The notes under the pieces are model-generated. The model had not been told where the DNA came from. It made no database searches and was given only the letters and a program-made list of their open reading frames with translations. The translations under genes were made by a program, and so were the position numbers. From positions 159,474-196,212 of the forward strand of contig CAMPET010000085.1 of NCBI GenBank assembly GCA_946803715.1: a DNA stretch of 36,739 bases. The letters run 5' to 3'. Shown piece by piece: positions 25,101-31,111 of the stretch (positions within the stretch are counted from its first letter, which is position 1; each line of letters begins with the position of its first letter). This stretch comes from Beroe ovata (taxonomy: Eukaryota > Ctenophora > Nuda > Beroida > Beroidae).

Positions 25101-28100
25101 ACATTGCTGGTCTTTTGTCGAACATATTAGCATTTCCGTCTTTTTCGGGTCTGAAATAATATACGGTAAAGCAGACCTTCAAAAACTTTACGGTAGGTGT
25201 CTCGATGAATTAAGTATACCCTAAACGGCCCTCCCTCTAACCCAGAGTTTAGTTTCTCATTCCTGCCTATAATCGATACCTAAATTTCCTGATATATCAT
25301 AGAATACTAGCCCTGTTGGATGTTTAGTTTTTTCCCTCTGTTGCCAAAGTACTCTGTCAGTTTATCTGTGTAGCCGCGCTTGTTGCATGATGCCCCGCAC
25401 AGGAGCCGTGGACAGTATGATGGAGATCCAGGGTAAGGTGGACTTTTACGCGGAACTGATGAATGATGTGGAGTCCCATAGTGCCCAATTCGATAAGGAT
25501 CTGCCCCAGGACTTGACCAAGGTTTGTGTTTGTGTGCTCTGGTATCTGCTTGTTCACATGCTGGCTGCGATATTCTTACTACTTCGGCATCAGCTGCTCC
25601 TTTACTATCTTACTTTGATTGTGATAATATTATGTTGTTGGGGGATGTAATAAGACACTGCATCTCAAGGAAACTGTTGAAGGAGACATGGGCTGTAGTC
25701 CATCACCATCATCGTCCTCTTCACAGCGACCTCAGAGCAAATTTACATTCGGAACACTGTGGTATAACCGTCATAAGACTGACCGAAAACCATGAGACAG
25801 AGAGAGTGCGACACAGTCACCCCGTGTCTATCAGCTATAATCACTAATGACCACGTACTCTGTGCTATGTGTGTTTGTGTCAATCAATCCATATCGTCCG
25901 CCCAAATCACGGCTCTTTTCGACAACTCTCTGCAACCATGCCGCGGACTATAACAGGATACAGTAGAATCTGCAGTTGCATGATTGTATAAACAGCAAGG
26001 ATATAGCATGTCTGATACTGCAGTAGTACTGGTGTAGGAGCAAAACATGATTAATCACACTCAGCCTGATTCCACTGACTATTCCGTTATCTGCTGTAGT
26101 TGTTTGTATTGATGATACTGGTTTGTGACGAGTTTTTATATTTTGATATTTCGATACCTCATTTAATCATCTCCGACTTCAGGTCCCTCCAAAATGGGTC
26201 TTAATGAAATCAGTTTCGGTTGCATGTGATCGATTTTTGCACTGGAAAATAAGACACAATCGATCGCATCATATCTTGATGTTTCTGTGATTTACTTCTC
26301 TCACGCTATTCTCTATCAGATCCGGAAGATGGTGGATGATTTCTATGTGTTTGTGGAGGGTCTCAAGGAGCACGCCCCCTTCCTCAATGACCTGCTCAAG
26401 AAGTGTGACAGGCTGGAACAAGAGGTAAGAAGATCACTCATCACGCATCAGTTGCATCAGTCATCATTTGCTTCAGCAAATCATAACCTAAGTGAATATC
26501 ATGTCAGCCTGTCCTTGATTTACCATACTTTTCTGTTGATAACTGATGAGTCATTCCATGATCAACTTCTGATCCATAAGTCATCTTAGTATGATCATAT
26601 TCCAATCTAAAATTCTCTACCAATGAATCGATTTGTATGTTGAATTTACCGAATCGCGTAGGTTGATCAGCGGTTTAAGATGTCAGTGGAGTTATTTGCC
26701 AATGTGGCATATAAACCAGATGGGAACGGCCTAACTTTGGTGAGACAAAAGGGATCTGCTTACCGGCATAGTACTATTGTAGTACTACTGTAGTACTGTA
26801 GTACTGTAACAGTGCTTACTATTGTAGTGCTTACTAGCATAGTATTAGTATCACAGTGCTAACTATTGTAGTGCTTACTATTGTAGTACTTACTAGCATA
26901 GTATTAGTATTACAGTGCTTACTATTAGCACAGTGCTTACTATTGTAGTGCTTACTAGCATAGTATTACAGTGCTTACCGGCATATTGTTAATGGCATCG
27001 TGCTTAGTAGCGCCTATAATGCTTATTTTCTTCAGGGCTTACCATTGCAATGCTTCTTAGTACCACTATTTTGTTACTTACCGACGTGCGTGTGTGTCTG
27101 TGTGTGTGTGTTTGTGTGTGTGTTTTTGTGTGTGTGTGTGTGTGTGTGTCTGTGTNTGTGTGTGTGATGTGTGTGTGTGTGTGTGTAACTGTATGTGTAT
27201 ACTGTATGTGTGTGTGTCGGCGTGTTTGCTGTGTGGGTCTGTTTTTTGCCTCCCCATTAGCAACTAATATTGTCACGATAGTCACAAGAGTGTTTAGTCA
27301 CAAGAGTGTTGAGTAATAATGGGGTATGCTGTGCAAATTGGTTGCAAGCCTGTGCTAGATCATTATGCTGGTAGATACTTGTTCAATAGTCAAGAGAATA
27401 GTTATCAGTTTAGATCTCTGGCTATTGCCGGCATAGTATACGGATAGATGTGTGTCATAGATCCATGCTGAGAAGGAATGAAGCTGCAATATATTCCTTA
27501 CATCATTTCCTACTGAATGAAGCTGCAATATATTCCTTACATCATTTCCTACTGAAATGTCACCCAATTACAATGTCACCCAATTATTCATCCTATTTTC
27601 GGACTCGGTAGCACTCCCTCCTAATTTCCACTCTAGCACATTTCCTGCTACGGTCATTGGTGCTTATTTGGTTTATTTTCCATCTCAGCTACATAGATCG
27701 CCAGATATTCCCAGCTACATAGCTCAGGCACCCTCACTCGACACCATGACACCTCATTGAAGTGACACCAACCCGTTATGACTCACTGCCCCCGCTGCAG
27801 GGCACTGTCGGTGCTGAACTAGTGGCTGATGCACACGACCTCAAGGAGAGGTGGGATGAAGCTCTCAACTTCCTTGACAACAAGTTCATGGAGATCAGGA
27901 AAATGCAGTTGGATCTCGCAAAGAAACCTGCCCCCAAACCGGCCAAGGAGCCGAAAACCGATGCGGAAAGGGTAATCTAACTGATTTCGTGCTTCCCTGC
28001 CAAATATCACACTCTAGCCCATCTTGTACACTACTTCACTCCCTCACTCCCTGTTACTCAGCCCAATCAAAGTTCAAACCCAACTCTAACTACTCTTACC

Positions 28101-31100
28101 CCCCGTTCATTATCCAACTCTACCCTACTCAGACACTCCCAAATCTAGTCCCCCCCTGCTCCCTCCACTCAGACACTCCCCAATCTAGCCCCCCCTGCTC
28201 CCTTACAGATCGATATGGAGGTGCAGAACGTGGTGGCGTCCTGCTGCTGCGAGAGCAAGTTCAAGTGTGAGATGATAGGGGGAGGAAAGTACAAGTTCGG
28301 GGAGCTAAACAAACAACATCTGGTCCGTATTCTGAGGACAAACATCGTGGTCAGGGTGGGTGGCGGATGGGAAACACTGGAAAACTTCCTCAACATACAC
28401 GACCCGTGTAGAGCTACTGGGAAAGGCAATATCGAGAACATGCTCGCTAACCTCCCNCCCTCTACTCAGACACTCCTCAGTCTAGCCCCCCCCCCTGTTC
28501 CACTACAGATCGATATGGAGGTGCAGAATGTGGTGGCGTCCTGCTGCTGCGAGAGCAAGTTCAAGTGTGAGATGATAGGGGGAGGAAAGTACAAGTTCGG
28601 GGAGCTAAACAAGCAACATCTGGTCCGTATCCTGAGGACAAACATCGTGGTCAGGGTGGGTGGCGGATGGGAAACACTGGAAAACTTCCTCAACATACAC
28701 GACCCGTGTAGAGCTACTGGGAAAGGCAATATCGAGAACATGCTCGCTAACCTCCCTAAACCGGGCGAGGCATTAGGTGAGTGTGTGTGTGTGTATGTAT
28801 GTGTGTGTGTGTGCGTGTGTGCGTGTGACTGTTTGTTTGTGTGTGTTTGTCTGTGTGTGCGTTGCAGATGACGTCATTATGATGACACCACACCTCCTAT
28901 TCTGTAGGTTTGATGAGTGCTGGTCTGACCACTAACAAGACCATACTCGGATACAAGGAATACACGAAGACCTCCACCAAGGTGGAAACCTGTACCGGGA
29001 CTGTAGAGAGTGTGGTTGAGACTGAGACAGACACTGACTACGCTCATGCAAAGGGGTCCCAGAGATTCATGGTACTGTTATTATAGGGACCATGTTGTCC
29101 GTCGGGGGATAGCCATAGAAACTACTGCAATAGTGCAATAAGTTGTGATCATGATTTGAAGGCTGAGAGCAGTCCCTATTTTACAACGGGGCGTTCGGAT
29201 CGGTCAAAAAACTAGTTTTCAATTTCAGCAAAATGCAGTGAGTTTTCATGGTTTTCACCCTTCCATTGCATGTTTCCTTCACGACCTCTATTGCTCTTGT
29301 ACTTAAAGTATGTGCTACTTGCTTTTAAATGAAGATGTTGGCTTAAGAAGACAAGAAGTGATGGCAATAAGCATAAGCAGGGAATCAGCCATCATCACAT
29401 GCATCCACGTATTTTCCAACAGCAATAGCAATTAGCCAGGATAGAAAGTAAATTGAAAAATCAAAATTAAATAGAACTTTGCCAGTGTAGAAGTAGGAGC
29501 AGTGTAGAAGTAGGGTTGTTATTTTGTAGTTGTTTCGCTTGGCGGGTACCTCAATCGGATAGGTATCTCAATCCAATATTATGACTCGGTATTTGTGGCG
29601 TTGTTCCAGATGTTAGCTGAGTACAGCAGCTGCTGCGCTATATCCAGCTGTATATTATTGGGCACAGCTATTCAACACAAGTGTGACAGCAGCTGACAGG
29701 TGACAGTAGAGAGAGAGGACATGCGGCATCATCAGGCATGACAAGTACTGCGCTGTATAATCATACTGGGGGGCTGTCACTTACTAGTCACTGATTCTTA
29801 CTACAGGAATCTGATGGGGGTGAATCTCACACTACCTCCACAACATAGTCTACTGCAGGGTTGAGTGCACACTGCACACAGTGTTCAGTCCACACCATAG
29901 ACTACTACTTCTAGCTACTGTTTCTCCGGACTACTGGGAGACGTATTACACTTTATACCGACCCAGGATTGCGTTGCTGTTAAATATAGATTTCATGACG
30001 TTACATTAGGAGATCCATTTTAGGCTGAGAACACAATATTTCCTTCAGAACCTTGATTAACTGAGGTTTATGGCTCGTTTGCATTATGGACTGCTCGAAA
30101 ATTCCAAAGTTCTGAATATTCCTAATTGCTATGTAATGTAAATAATCAAGATAATGATTTTCAAGTCTGATCCCTAACCGTTTCCTTCTACATAACATCG
30201 AATGAAGTTCTCTACTCCAATGTGTATAGCACGAGTAGTTGTCCACGTCACTGACGCACCCCTCCCTCAGAACCGAACACAAGCTAAGACCATGTCATCC
30301 AAGACAACTGTGAAGACTCCCAACTCCACAGTTGAGAAGAAGATGTTTACGCCAGGGAGCTCCAAGATTCCCAGAACTCCCTCATCCTCCTCCTCCACCC
30401 TCAAACCAGACAAGACGTGCATGTGAGTTTTACCTGGGGACTGGGTAATGGGAGCATTAGATCGAGAAATATGTTGCGATCGATTCGCGAGTAATAATCA
30501 CTGGATGGACATAAATTTGTGTCCCGCTTGAGACATTGGCACAGTAATACATCTAGTGTTACTTCGATACCTGTATAACAGGAGAGGACGGAAGTTTTAT
30601 ACCGTCCGGATCTTCACATACTAACCGCTGAACAGTCACCGCACCAGACCGCTACGCAAGAGCAGGAGTTACGGGACTGGGGACGAGGTGAAACTAGGGG
30701 CCCCGGGGAGGCCCAAAGAGAGGACCCCTTCCACTGGGTCATCCAGTGGGAACAACAAGGCCCTATCGGACAGGTTCTCTACTTTCAGTCCTGCTAAGGG
30801 TATTCAGAAGAGTGGGAGTGATACGAATATAGAGAAGCGCAAGTGAGTAATCTGGTGATTCACCTATTGTAATTGTATTTCGGTATTGACCTTGTAACTT
30901 GCATTCGTCACACGGCCCCTCTCTCGTCAGATGCGGGATTCCAGGGCCCAGCAAGCAGCTCGGCACCCCACGATCCCGGTCCAGCTCACTGAGCAGGTCT
31001 CCGAGCGGAGAGTTGGCCGGGAGCCAGGGCATGTCATCACGGGGATTCTCATCCAGTGGGGAAATTACACCGACCAAACTGCCGAGAAGGACTGGCAGTC

Positions 31101-31111
31101 GGGTTAGTTGA
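20..31111 (+). CDS. Spectraplakin-like giant cytolinker, C-terminal part (69 exons)
   Basis: Multi-exon gene whose 5' end lies outside the window. Joined exons have matching phases and, counting duplicated exons once, total 12,012 nt (about 4,003 codons plus stop). Order: spectrin-type rod of about thirty repeats, GAS2 domain, basic Ser/Pro tail with an SxIP motif. Spectrin repeats are seen as ~100-110 residue helical units with the helix-A Trp repeatedly kept (for example WGELFQ, WVSQLRE, WKELGHN, RWNKICD, WLKDIEP). In known spectraplakins the N-terminal CH domains bind actin, the rod is a spacer, GAS2 binds and stabilises microtubules, and SxIP binds EB1 at plus ends. The GAS2 domain argues against nesprin, spectrin or dystrophin. 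No EF-hands are seen before GAS2. Exon blocks are listed separately. Introns are mostly 80-250 bp; the longer ones hold nested genes or repeats. Family assignment is firm; individual splice sites are by-eye calls. Confidence 0.9.
1576..3540 (+). CDS. Spectraplakin rod, exons 6-12, internally duplicated segment
   Basis: Exons at 1576-1797, 1891-2056, 2167-2591, 2694-2859, 2987-3144, 3257-3382 and 3466-3540. Exons 6-7 resemble the 3' half of exon 8 plus exon 9. Shared signatures include SKEEALDTLSKLQDIL versus TKEEALVALKKLQEIL, and SEFVEQIAADD versus SETVEQFASDD. Exons 7 and 9 are both 166 nt with the same phases (0 to 1). The 5' part of exon 8 (RALQGTHEALSEQL) likewise resembles exon 10 (YAMQGTFDYLAVQL). 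This is an internal duplication of about two spectrin repeats. Exon 8 has no intron where exons 5 and 6 are separated, so an intron was lost or gained after the copying. Confidence 0.8.
3650..5361 (+). CDS. Spectraplakin rod, exons 13-18
   Basis: Exons at 3650-3771, 3883-4020, 4112-4246, 4364-4568, 4725-5054 and 5164-5361. Exons 13-15 each end in phase 2 and join exactly (gg+g, ag+g, ga+g); later junctions are phase 0. Exon 17 (110 codons) is nearly one whole spectrin repeat, with the WGETAG and EWIDNAL Trp positions. Exon 18 carries KWQELSDAARDR, a typical repeat core. No non-spectrin domain is seen. Confidence 0.8.
5482..7596 (+). CDS. Spectraplakin rod, exons 19-26
   Basis: Exons at 5482-5626, 5779-5917, 6019-6145, 6361-6537, 6688-6816, 6925-7032, 7129-7298 and 7470-7596. 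Phases run 1, 2, 0, 0, 0, 0, 2, 0 and agree at every join. Trp markers include YDWLQEVN, QDWLLQS, NWDALCHD, QWDYFVD and LTWIKDR. The region around exon 20 (SPLKGKTKTLEQ) is more basic than its neighbours. Exon 26 ends at a GTAATT donor that opens the 1.8 kb intron holding the antisense kinase gene. Confidence 0.8.
7824..8633 (-). CDS. PIM-like serine/threonine protein kinase, intronless, nested antisense
   Basis: 269-residue ORF with a complete kinase core. It has a Gly loop GEGGYG (residues 20-25), Lys42 in YAAK, a helix-C Glu near 65, HRDIKDEN (139-146), DFG (160-162), PPE (183-185) and a final HPWL motif. The usual subdomain IX Asp is absent (ATTWAIG, residues 197-203), as in PIM kinases (AAVWSLG in PIM1). 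DLFDH after the hinge and GTEVYLPPEY in the activation segment are also PIM-like. All catalytic residues are present, so an active kinase is predicted. PIM kinases are typically constitutively active, lack regulatory domains and are controlled by expression level. The gene lies wholly in a spectraplakin intron on the opposite strand, has no introns, and is GC-richer than its surroundings, which fits retroposition. The ATG at 8633 has a TATA box about 66 bases upstream. Confidence 0.88.
   Translation of the reverse strand: MTSTPRPSFATRYSAIKRLGEGGYGTVWLVQKNSDNFLYAAKITPDTKCKRKTYCEQRDAWIPDEIILSEKLDHPNLLNLHEIYYEKEHWVIIMEFLSGYVDLFDHIGQVKVMGGDDARNLIIQLVDVCNYLIEQGVDHRDIKDENILYNPHTKQMKLIDFGSASPLSPARYTKYQGTEVYLPPEYFTTSSYSPLPATTWAIGCLAYVLLNGDSPFNTTDAVQNHTQLSFLNSSLAQEDRDFLEDLLKVDESERLLPAEILGHPWLRLL
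8699..8706 (-). promoter_or_regulatory. TATA box of the nested PIM-like kinase gene
   Basis: On the minus strand this reads TATAAATA, about 66 bases upstream of the kinase ATG. That spacing suits a TATA box followed by a short 5' UTR of some 35-40 nt. Confidence 0.5.
8707..9381. other. Intron remainder upstream of the kinase gene
   Basis: No coding exon is seen on either strand. It contains the 21-bp tandem repeat at 9033-9116 and ends with the acceptor caccttcag before exon 27. It may hold further promoter sequence for the kinase. Confidence 0.6.
9033..9116. repeat. Four-copy 21-bp tandem repeat in a 42-bp dimer pattern
   Basis: Units start at 9033, 9054, 9075 and 9096. They alternate between TGTAACAGCACCCA... 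and TGTTACAACACCCA..., so units 1/3 and 2/4 match best. The core is GTWACARCACCCAYGA. Confidence 0.85.
9382..9991 (+). CDS. Spectraplakin rod, exons 27-28
   Basis: Exons at 9382-9561 (60 codons) and 9830-9991 (54 codons), both phase 0 at each end. Exon 27 follows the kinase-bearing intron and carries EAWLRLGERMELANNLLD and FQWLGEK, spectrin helix A/B features. Exon 28 is an acidic helix (LKELFTELEQHAEKVEEL). Phase 0 into exon 27 agrees with exon 26, so the nested kinase gene does not break the host frame. Confidence 0.82.
9992..10823. other. 832-bp intron with CA repeat
   Basis: CA/CACACC-rich tract at about 10071-10181, then AT-rich sequence with no supported gene. It ends at the ATATCACAG acceptor of exon 29. 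Confidence 0.6.
10824..10985 (+). CDS. Spectraplakin exon 29, copy A (left of gap)
   Basis: 54 codons, phase 0 at both ends, with EQRWNKICDIAAAREEEM and a second Trp in VSVWLDTQENR. It is identical in protein to copy B at 11106-11267, with four synonymous base differences. The repeated block also includes flanking intron on both sides and stops at the CA tract and N at 11082. Probably the other allele of the same exon rather than a second exon. Confidence 0.75.
11060..11082. other. CA microsatellite ending in one-N assembly gap
   Basis: A pure CA run ends at N (11082). The sequence just after the N repeats what was seen at about 10801, so the two contigs probably overlap. Confidence 0.85.
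11106..11267 (+). CDS. Spectraplakin exon 29, copy B (right of gap)
   Basis: Same 54-residue spectrin segment as copy A, with the same acceptor and a GTAACT donor. Its downstream intron continues through a CA run into exon 30 without a gap, so this copy is physically linked to the 3' part of the gene. Including both copies would still keep the frame, so frame alone cannot decide between artefact and true duplication. Confidence 0.8.
11506..12826 (+). CDS. Spectraplakin rod, exons 30-32
   Basis: Exons at 11506-11735, 12473-12593 and 12747-12826. Exon 30 ends in phase 2 and joins exon 31 as cg+g (Arg); exon 31 ends phase 0; exon 32 ends phase 2 (ca) and joins exon 33 at 13817 as Gln. Exon 30 carries QRWNQLCQQAKSTTVDLQQR, a typical helix end. 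The intron after exon 32 hosts the antisense membrane-protein gene. Confidence 0.8.
11736..12472. other. 737-bp intron with degenerate GATCACATTC repeats and a gap
   Basis: Between about 12140 and 12350 the phrase (G)GATCACATTC recurs in diverged form. A short CA run ends at N 12400. No duplication of sequence is seen across this gap. No gene is seen. Confidence 0.6.
12903..13522 (-). CDS. Small single-pass membrane protein, three exons, nested antisense
   Basis: Coding exons on the minus strand: 13522-13448 (25 codons), 13308-13202 (107 nt) and 13095-12903 (stop at 12905-12903). Splice sites are canonical: CTG|GTAATA, TTGTTACAG|GGG, TGCAG|GTAAGA and TTTCATAG|GAGC. Phases agree (0, then 2), giving 124 residues. 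Residues 1-13 form a signal-like hydrophobic start (MFEYILIILLLLI). Residues 14-34 are a very short ectodomain. Residues 35-58 are a strong transmembrane helix with a GxxxG at 42-46. Residues 59-124 are a cytoplasmic tail: Lys/Arg-rich at first, then Tyr94 and Tyr103 in an acidic stretch. An upstream in-frame ATG at 13627 would add 35 residues. I do not recognise a family. The spliced layout and TM exon make chance unlikely, but expression is unproven. Confidence 0.65.
13630..13710 (-). promoter_or_regulatory. CpG-rich patch upstream of the nested antisense gene
   Basis: Dense CGCG/GCGC words (tgcgcgcggcgcgtgcg, aaaacgcgcgg) in otherwise CpG-poor sequence, just 5' of the candidate start sites on the minus strand. 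It is a plausible promoter for that gene. No TATA box is seen. Confidence 0.35.
13817..14675 (+). CDS. Spectraplakin rod, exons 33-35
   Basis: Exons at 13817-13943, 14137-14288 and 14456-14675. Exon 33 uses the AATTCCCAG acceptor; with one base completing Gln it reads through to VATIEEDYNKIV and VQSVTDQ. A nearer tag acceptor at 13872 would put the exon out of frame, so I reject it. Exon 34 ends phase 2 (ga) and exon 35 starts after ATTCTCAG as Asp. These repeats are less Trp-rich than the rest of the rod. Confidence 0.72.
14029..14116. repeat. ACTTTATGGCAAC tandem repeat in intron
   Basis: About six diverged copies of a 12-20 base unit around CACTTTATGGCA between exons 33 and 34. It ends some 20 bases before the acceptor of exon 34. 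Confidence 0.75.
14765..15775 (+). CDS. Spectraplakin rod, exon 36 (1,011-nt exon)
   Basis: The longest exon in the gene: 337 uninterrupted codons, phase 0 at both ends, roughly three spectrin repeats (GSWFELLNDL, EVEWKETTSMVRMKWNKLN). The other rod exons are 75-425 nt, so introns have probably been lost here or this stretch was retrocopied. The donor AAT|GTGAGT is strong. The reading frame stays open past the donor to a stop at 16022-16024, which leaves an alternative end possible. Confidence 0.85.
15776..16024 (+). other. Read-through extension of exon 36, possible alternative C-terminus
   Basis: If the 148-bp intron is retained, the frame stays open for 82 codons to TGA at 16022-16024. 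The first part is strongly basic (RRVMRLTRRMSRVFRRIEKH), followed by a Pro/Ser/Thr stretch. The intron has good splice signals, so splicing is the default reading. Confidence 0.3.
15924..19090 (+). CDS. Spectraplakin rod, exons 37-47
   Basis: Exons at 15924-16116, 16212-16441, 16561-16701, 16936-17106, 17220-17369, 17536-17647, 17742-17821, 17898-18052, 18165-18332, 18522-18787 and 18951-19090. End phases are 1, 0, 0, 0, 0, 1, 0, 2, 2, 1, 0 and agree throughout. Trp markers: LDLWDTTKK, HAWYSTAEER, DSWKELGHNVAQRDQ, DSWLQDK and NTWVDETAAK. The weakest call is the start of exon 39, where 16561 is chosen because nearer acceptors give stops or a wrong frame. Exon 47 ends in YQ|GTACTA before the 2.3 kb intron with the two-pass membrane gene. 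Confidence 0.8.
19991..20228. mobile_element. Transposon-like end truncated at an assembly gap
   Basis: Begins TA-CAGGGTGTGTCAAAAAAAAG, the kind of terminus (TA target plus CAGGGTGT...CAAAA) common in Tc1/mariner-type elements and their non-autonomous derivatives. The AT-rich body continues to N 20228, and no opposite end is seen. No transposase reading frame is visible. Family assignment rests on the terminus alone. Confidence 0.4.
20421..20427 (+). promoter_or_regulatory. TATATAC motif before the nested two-pass gene
   Basis: It lies only 24 bases before the first ATG (20445). If it is a true TATA box, transcription would start at or past that ATG, and translation would begin at Met36 (20550). 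The latter would still keep both membrane helices. Confidence 0.3.
20445..21107 (+). CDS. Two-pass membrane protein with acidic tail, intronless, nested in sense
   Basis: 220 residues. A Ser/Thr-rich basic N-terminal segment (1-54) precedes two close hydrophobic helices at about 55-75 and 85-104, with a nine-residue acidic loop (TSDEDLWKG). A hairpin with both ends in the cytoplasm fits the basic pre-TM1 residues. Residues 105-175 are highly acidic. A Pro-Glu repeat (PEPEPQPSEPEPEPEP) follows, then a basic amphipathic end (GLIQRALKIKLF) and C-terminal YIQV, a possible class II PDZ ligand. It lies wholly in the intron between exons 47 and 48, on the same strand as the host. No family is recognised. 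The composition and paired TM helices make a chance ORF unlikely. Confidence 0.65.
   Translation: MPRQSSSRTPLILPSSSSSNTHDTCLDTSRSHETFMRTYYSTADLTRPRHRTSRMFLYVAVSIIVLLVIFSILTLTSDEDLWKGVVVASFCLVVLLTCAFSAAMEHIDITEMEEGWLQGTPNSEETVLGEADVSVPDEDVLTVEGEGDVVGIAESMEDGNVETDQPLSKEKTSLPEPEPQPSEPEPEPEPVITPLSRMKSAVGLIQRALKIKLFPPYIQV
21199..21381. repeat. CACCACTCTTCCCT minisatellite
   Basis: About a dozen tandem copies of a ~15-base pyrimidine-rich unit (TCACCACTCTYCCC), ending some 45 bases before the acceptor of exon 48. Because it is pyrimidine-rich it could act as part of the polypyrimidine tract. Confidence 0.85.
21428..23494 (+). CDS. Spectraplakin rod, exons 48-55
   Basis: Exons at 21428-21592, 21768-21918, 22027-22166, 22292-22514, 22633-22748, 22832-22962, 23121-23312 and 23389-23494. 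End phases are 0, 1, 0, 1, 0, 2, 2, 0. Trp markers: LLDQWISESCD, LCDWIHSKEQEL, KMWENTCRNCVDRQRM and FRDWLRESGEQLEAEPEPG. Several donors are the strong GTGAGT/GTGAGG type. Exon 48 resumes in phase 0 after the membrane-gene intron, matching exon 47. Confidence 0.8.
23676..27971 (+). CDS. Spectraplakin rod end, exons 56-64
   Basis: Exons at 23676-23847, 24041-24195, 24369-24490, 24567-24667, 24763-24888, 25403-25521, 26320-26424, 26662-26739 and 27801-27971. End phases are 1, 0, 2, 1, 1, 0, 0, 0, 0. The last clear repeat has LKERWDEALNFLDNKF; it ends in a Lys/Pro linker (AKKPAPKPAKEPK) directly before GAS2. I looked for EF-hand loops (DxDxDG...E) here and found none. The short exons 62-63 are supported by phase and helical content but are the least certain. 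Confidence 0.75.
23886..23959. repeat. Pair of hairpin-forming repeats in intron 56
   Basis: ATTCACTAAT...ATTAGTGAAT (23886-23913), a 10-bp stem with an 8-base loop TGAAAATG, is repeated at 23932-23959 with one stem mismatch. Confidence 0.85.
24889..25402. other. 514-bp intron, nothing recognised
   Basis: No conserved reading frame, repeat or RNA gene is seen. It ends at GCCCCGCACAG before exon 61. Confidence 0.6.
25522..26319. other. 798-bp intron, nothing recognised
   Basis: Open frames here are short and lack family features. It ends with the TCTCTATCAG acceptor of exon 62. Confidence 0.6.
26753..26985. repeat. GTGCTTACTA-type minisatellite
   Basis: Imperfect tandem copies built from TATTGTAGTGCTTAC and TAGCATAGTATTA modules, with a higher-order period of roughly 50-60 bases. 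Confidence 0.8.
27087..27222. repeat. TG microsatellite interrupted by one-N gap
   Basis: A (TG)n tract with N at 27156 inside it. The true tract length is unknown. Confidence 0.85.
27477..27554. repeat. Perfect 39-bp tandem duplication
   Basis: The unit beginning AATGAAGCTGCAATATATTC occurs at 27477-27515 and 27516-27554 without mismatch. A shorter doublet, AATGTCACCCAATT, follows from about 27555. Confidence 0.9.
28209..28456 (+). CDS. GAS2-domain exon, copy A, cut by gap
   Basis: Same exon as 28509-28776 but it ends at N 28457 without a donor. It differs from copy B at three bases in 248, all synonymous. The repeat-like pre-acceptor intron is also copied. Most likely an unmerged allele at a contig end rather than a second GAS2 domain. 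Confidence 0.7.
28509..28776 (+). CDS. Spectraplakin GAS2 (GAR) microtubule-binding domain, exon 65
   Basis: The exon opens IDMEVQNVVASCCCESKFKC and contains GGGKYKFGE, LVRILRTNIVVRVGGGW and FLNIHDPCR. These match the GAS2-related domain: a Cys cluster, the IG..KY.FG motif and the MVRVGGGW...LDEFL..HDPCR core. In MACF1, dystonin and GAS2 this zinc-binding fold binds the microtubule lattice. Length (about 75 domain residues) is normal. It follows the spectrin rod with only a Lys/Pro linker. The exon ends phase 1 at TTAG|GTGAGT, and a TG microsatellite starts within the donor. Confidence 0.92.
28780..28866. repeat. TG microsatellite starting at a splice donor
   Basis: (TG)n begins within the GTGAGT donor of exon 65 and fills most of the short intron before exon 66. 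Confidence 0.85.
28908..29071 (+). CDS. Spectraplakin exon 66, post-GAS2 linker
   Basis: Starts after ATTCTGTAG; one base carried over gives Gly. 54 further codons are rich in Thr, Lys and acidic residues (KEYTKTSTKVETCTGTVESV). No known domain. A second possible acceptor lies upstream (GCGTTGCAG at 28867). Confidence 0.65.
29072..30270. other. 1.2 kb intron, nothing recognised
   Basis: No supported gene. Minor local repeat of GTGTAGAAGTAGG near 29490-29515. Ends at CCCTCCCTCAG before exon 67. Confidence 0.55.
30271..31111 (+). CDS. Spectraplakin C-terminal tail with SxIP motif, exons 67-69
   Basis: Exons at 30271-30422, 30636-30842 and 30931-31111 (stop TGA at 31109-31111). Phases 2 and 2 agree at the joins. 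The tail is basic and rich in Ser, Pro, Thr and Arg, as in MACF1/dystonin tails. It contains SSKIPRTPSS, an SxIP motif with flanking basic and Pro residues, the usual EB1-binding signal. A weaker TKLP occurs near the end, with several SRSSSLSRSPS-type phosphorylation sites. A possible donor GTTAGT overlaps the last codons, so a further exon cannot be ruled out. Confidence 0.75.

Larger units (their letters stand above)
26740..27800. other. Repeat-filled 1.06 kb intron
   Basis: Contains three repeat types: AGTGCTTACTATTGT (26753-26985), a TG tract broken by N 27156, and a 39-bp tandem pair (27477-27554). No gene is supported. Confidence 0.7.

Noticed and set aside
28215-28871. 218-codon ORF reading through both GAS2 copies and the N
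   Set aside because: It runs through an intron-like stretch and an assembly gap. Real exons start at acceptors 28209 and 28509.
30001-30282. 93-codon minus-strand ORF overlapping the start of exon 67
   Set aside because: No family features, unusual composition, and it overlaps a coding exon on the other strand.
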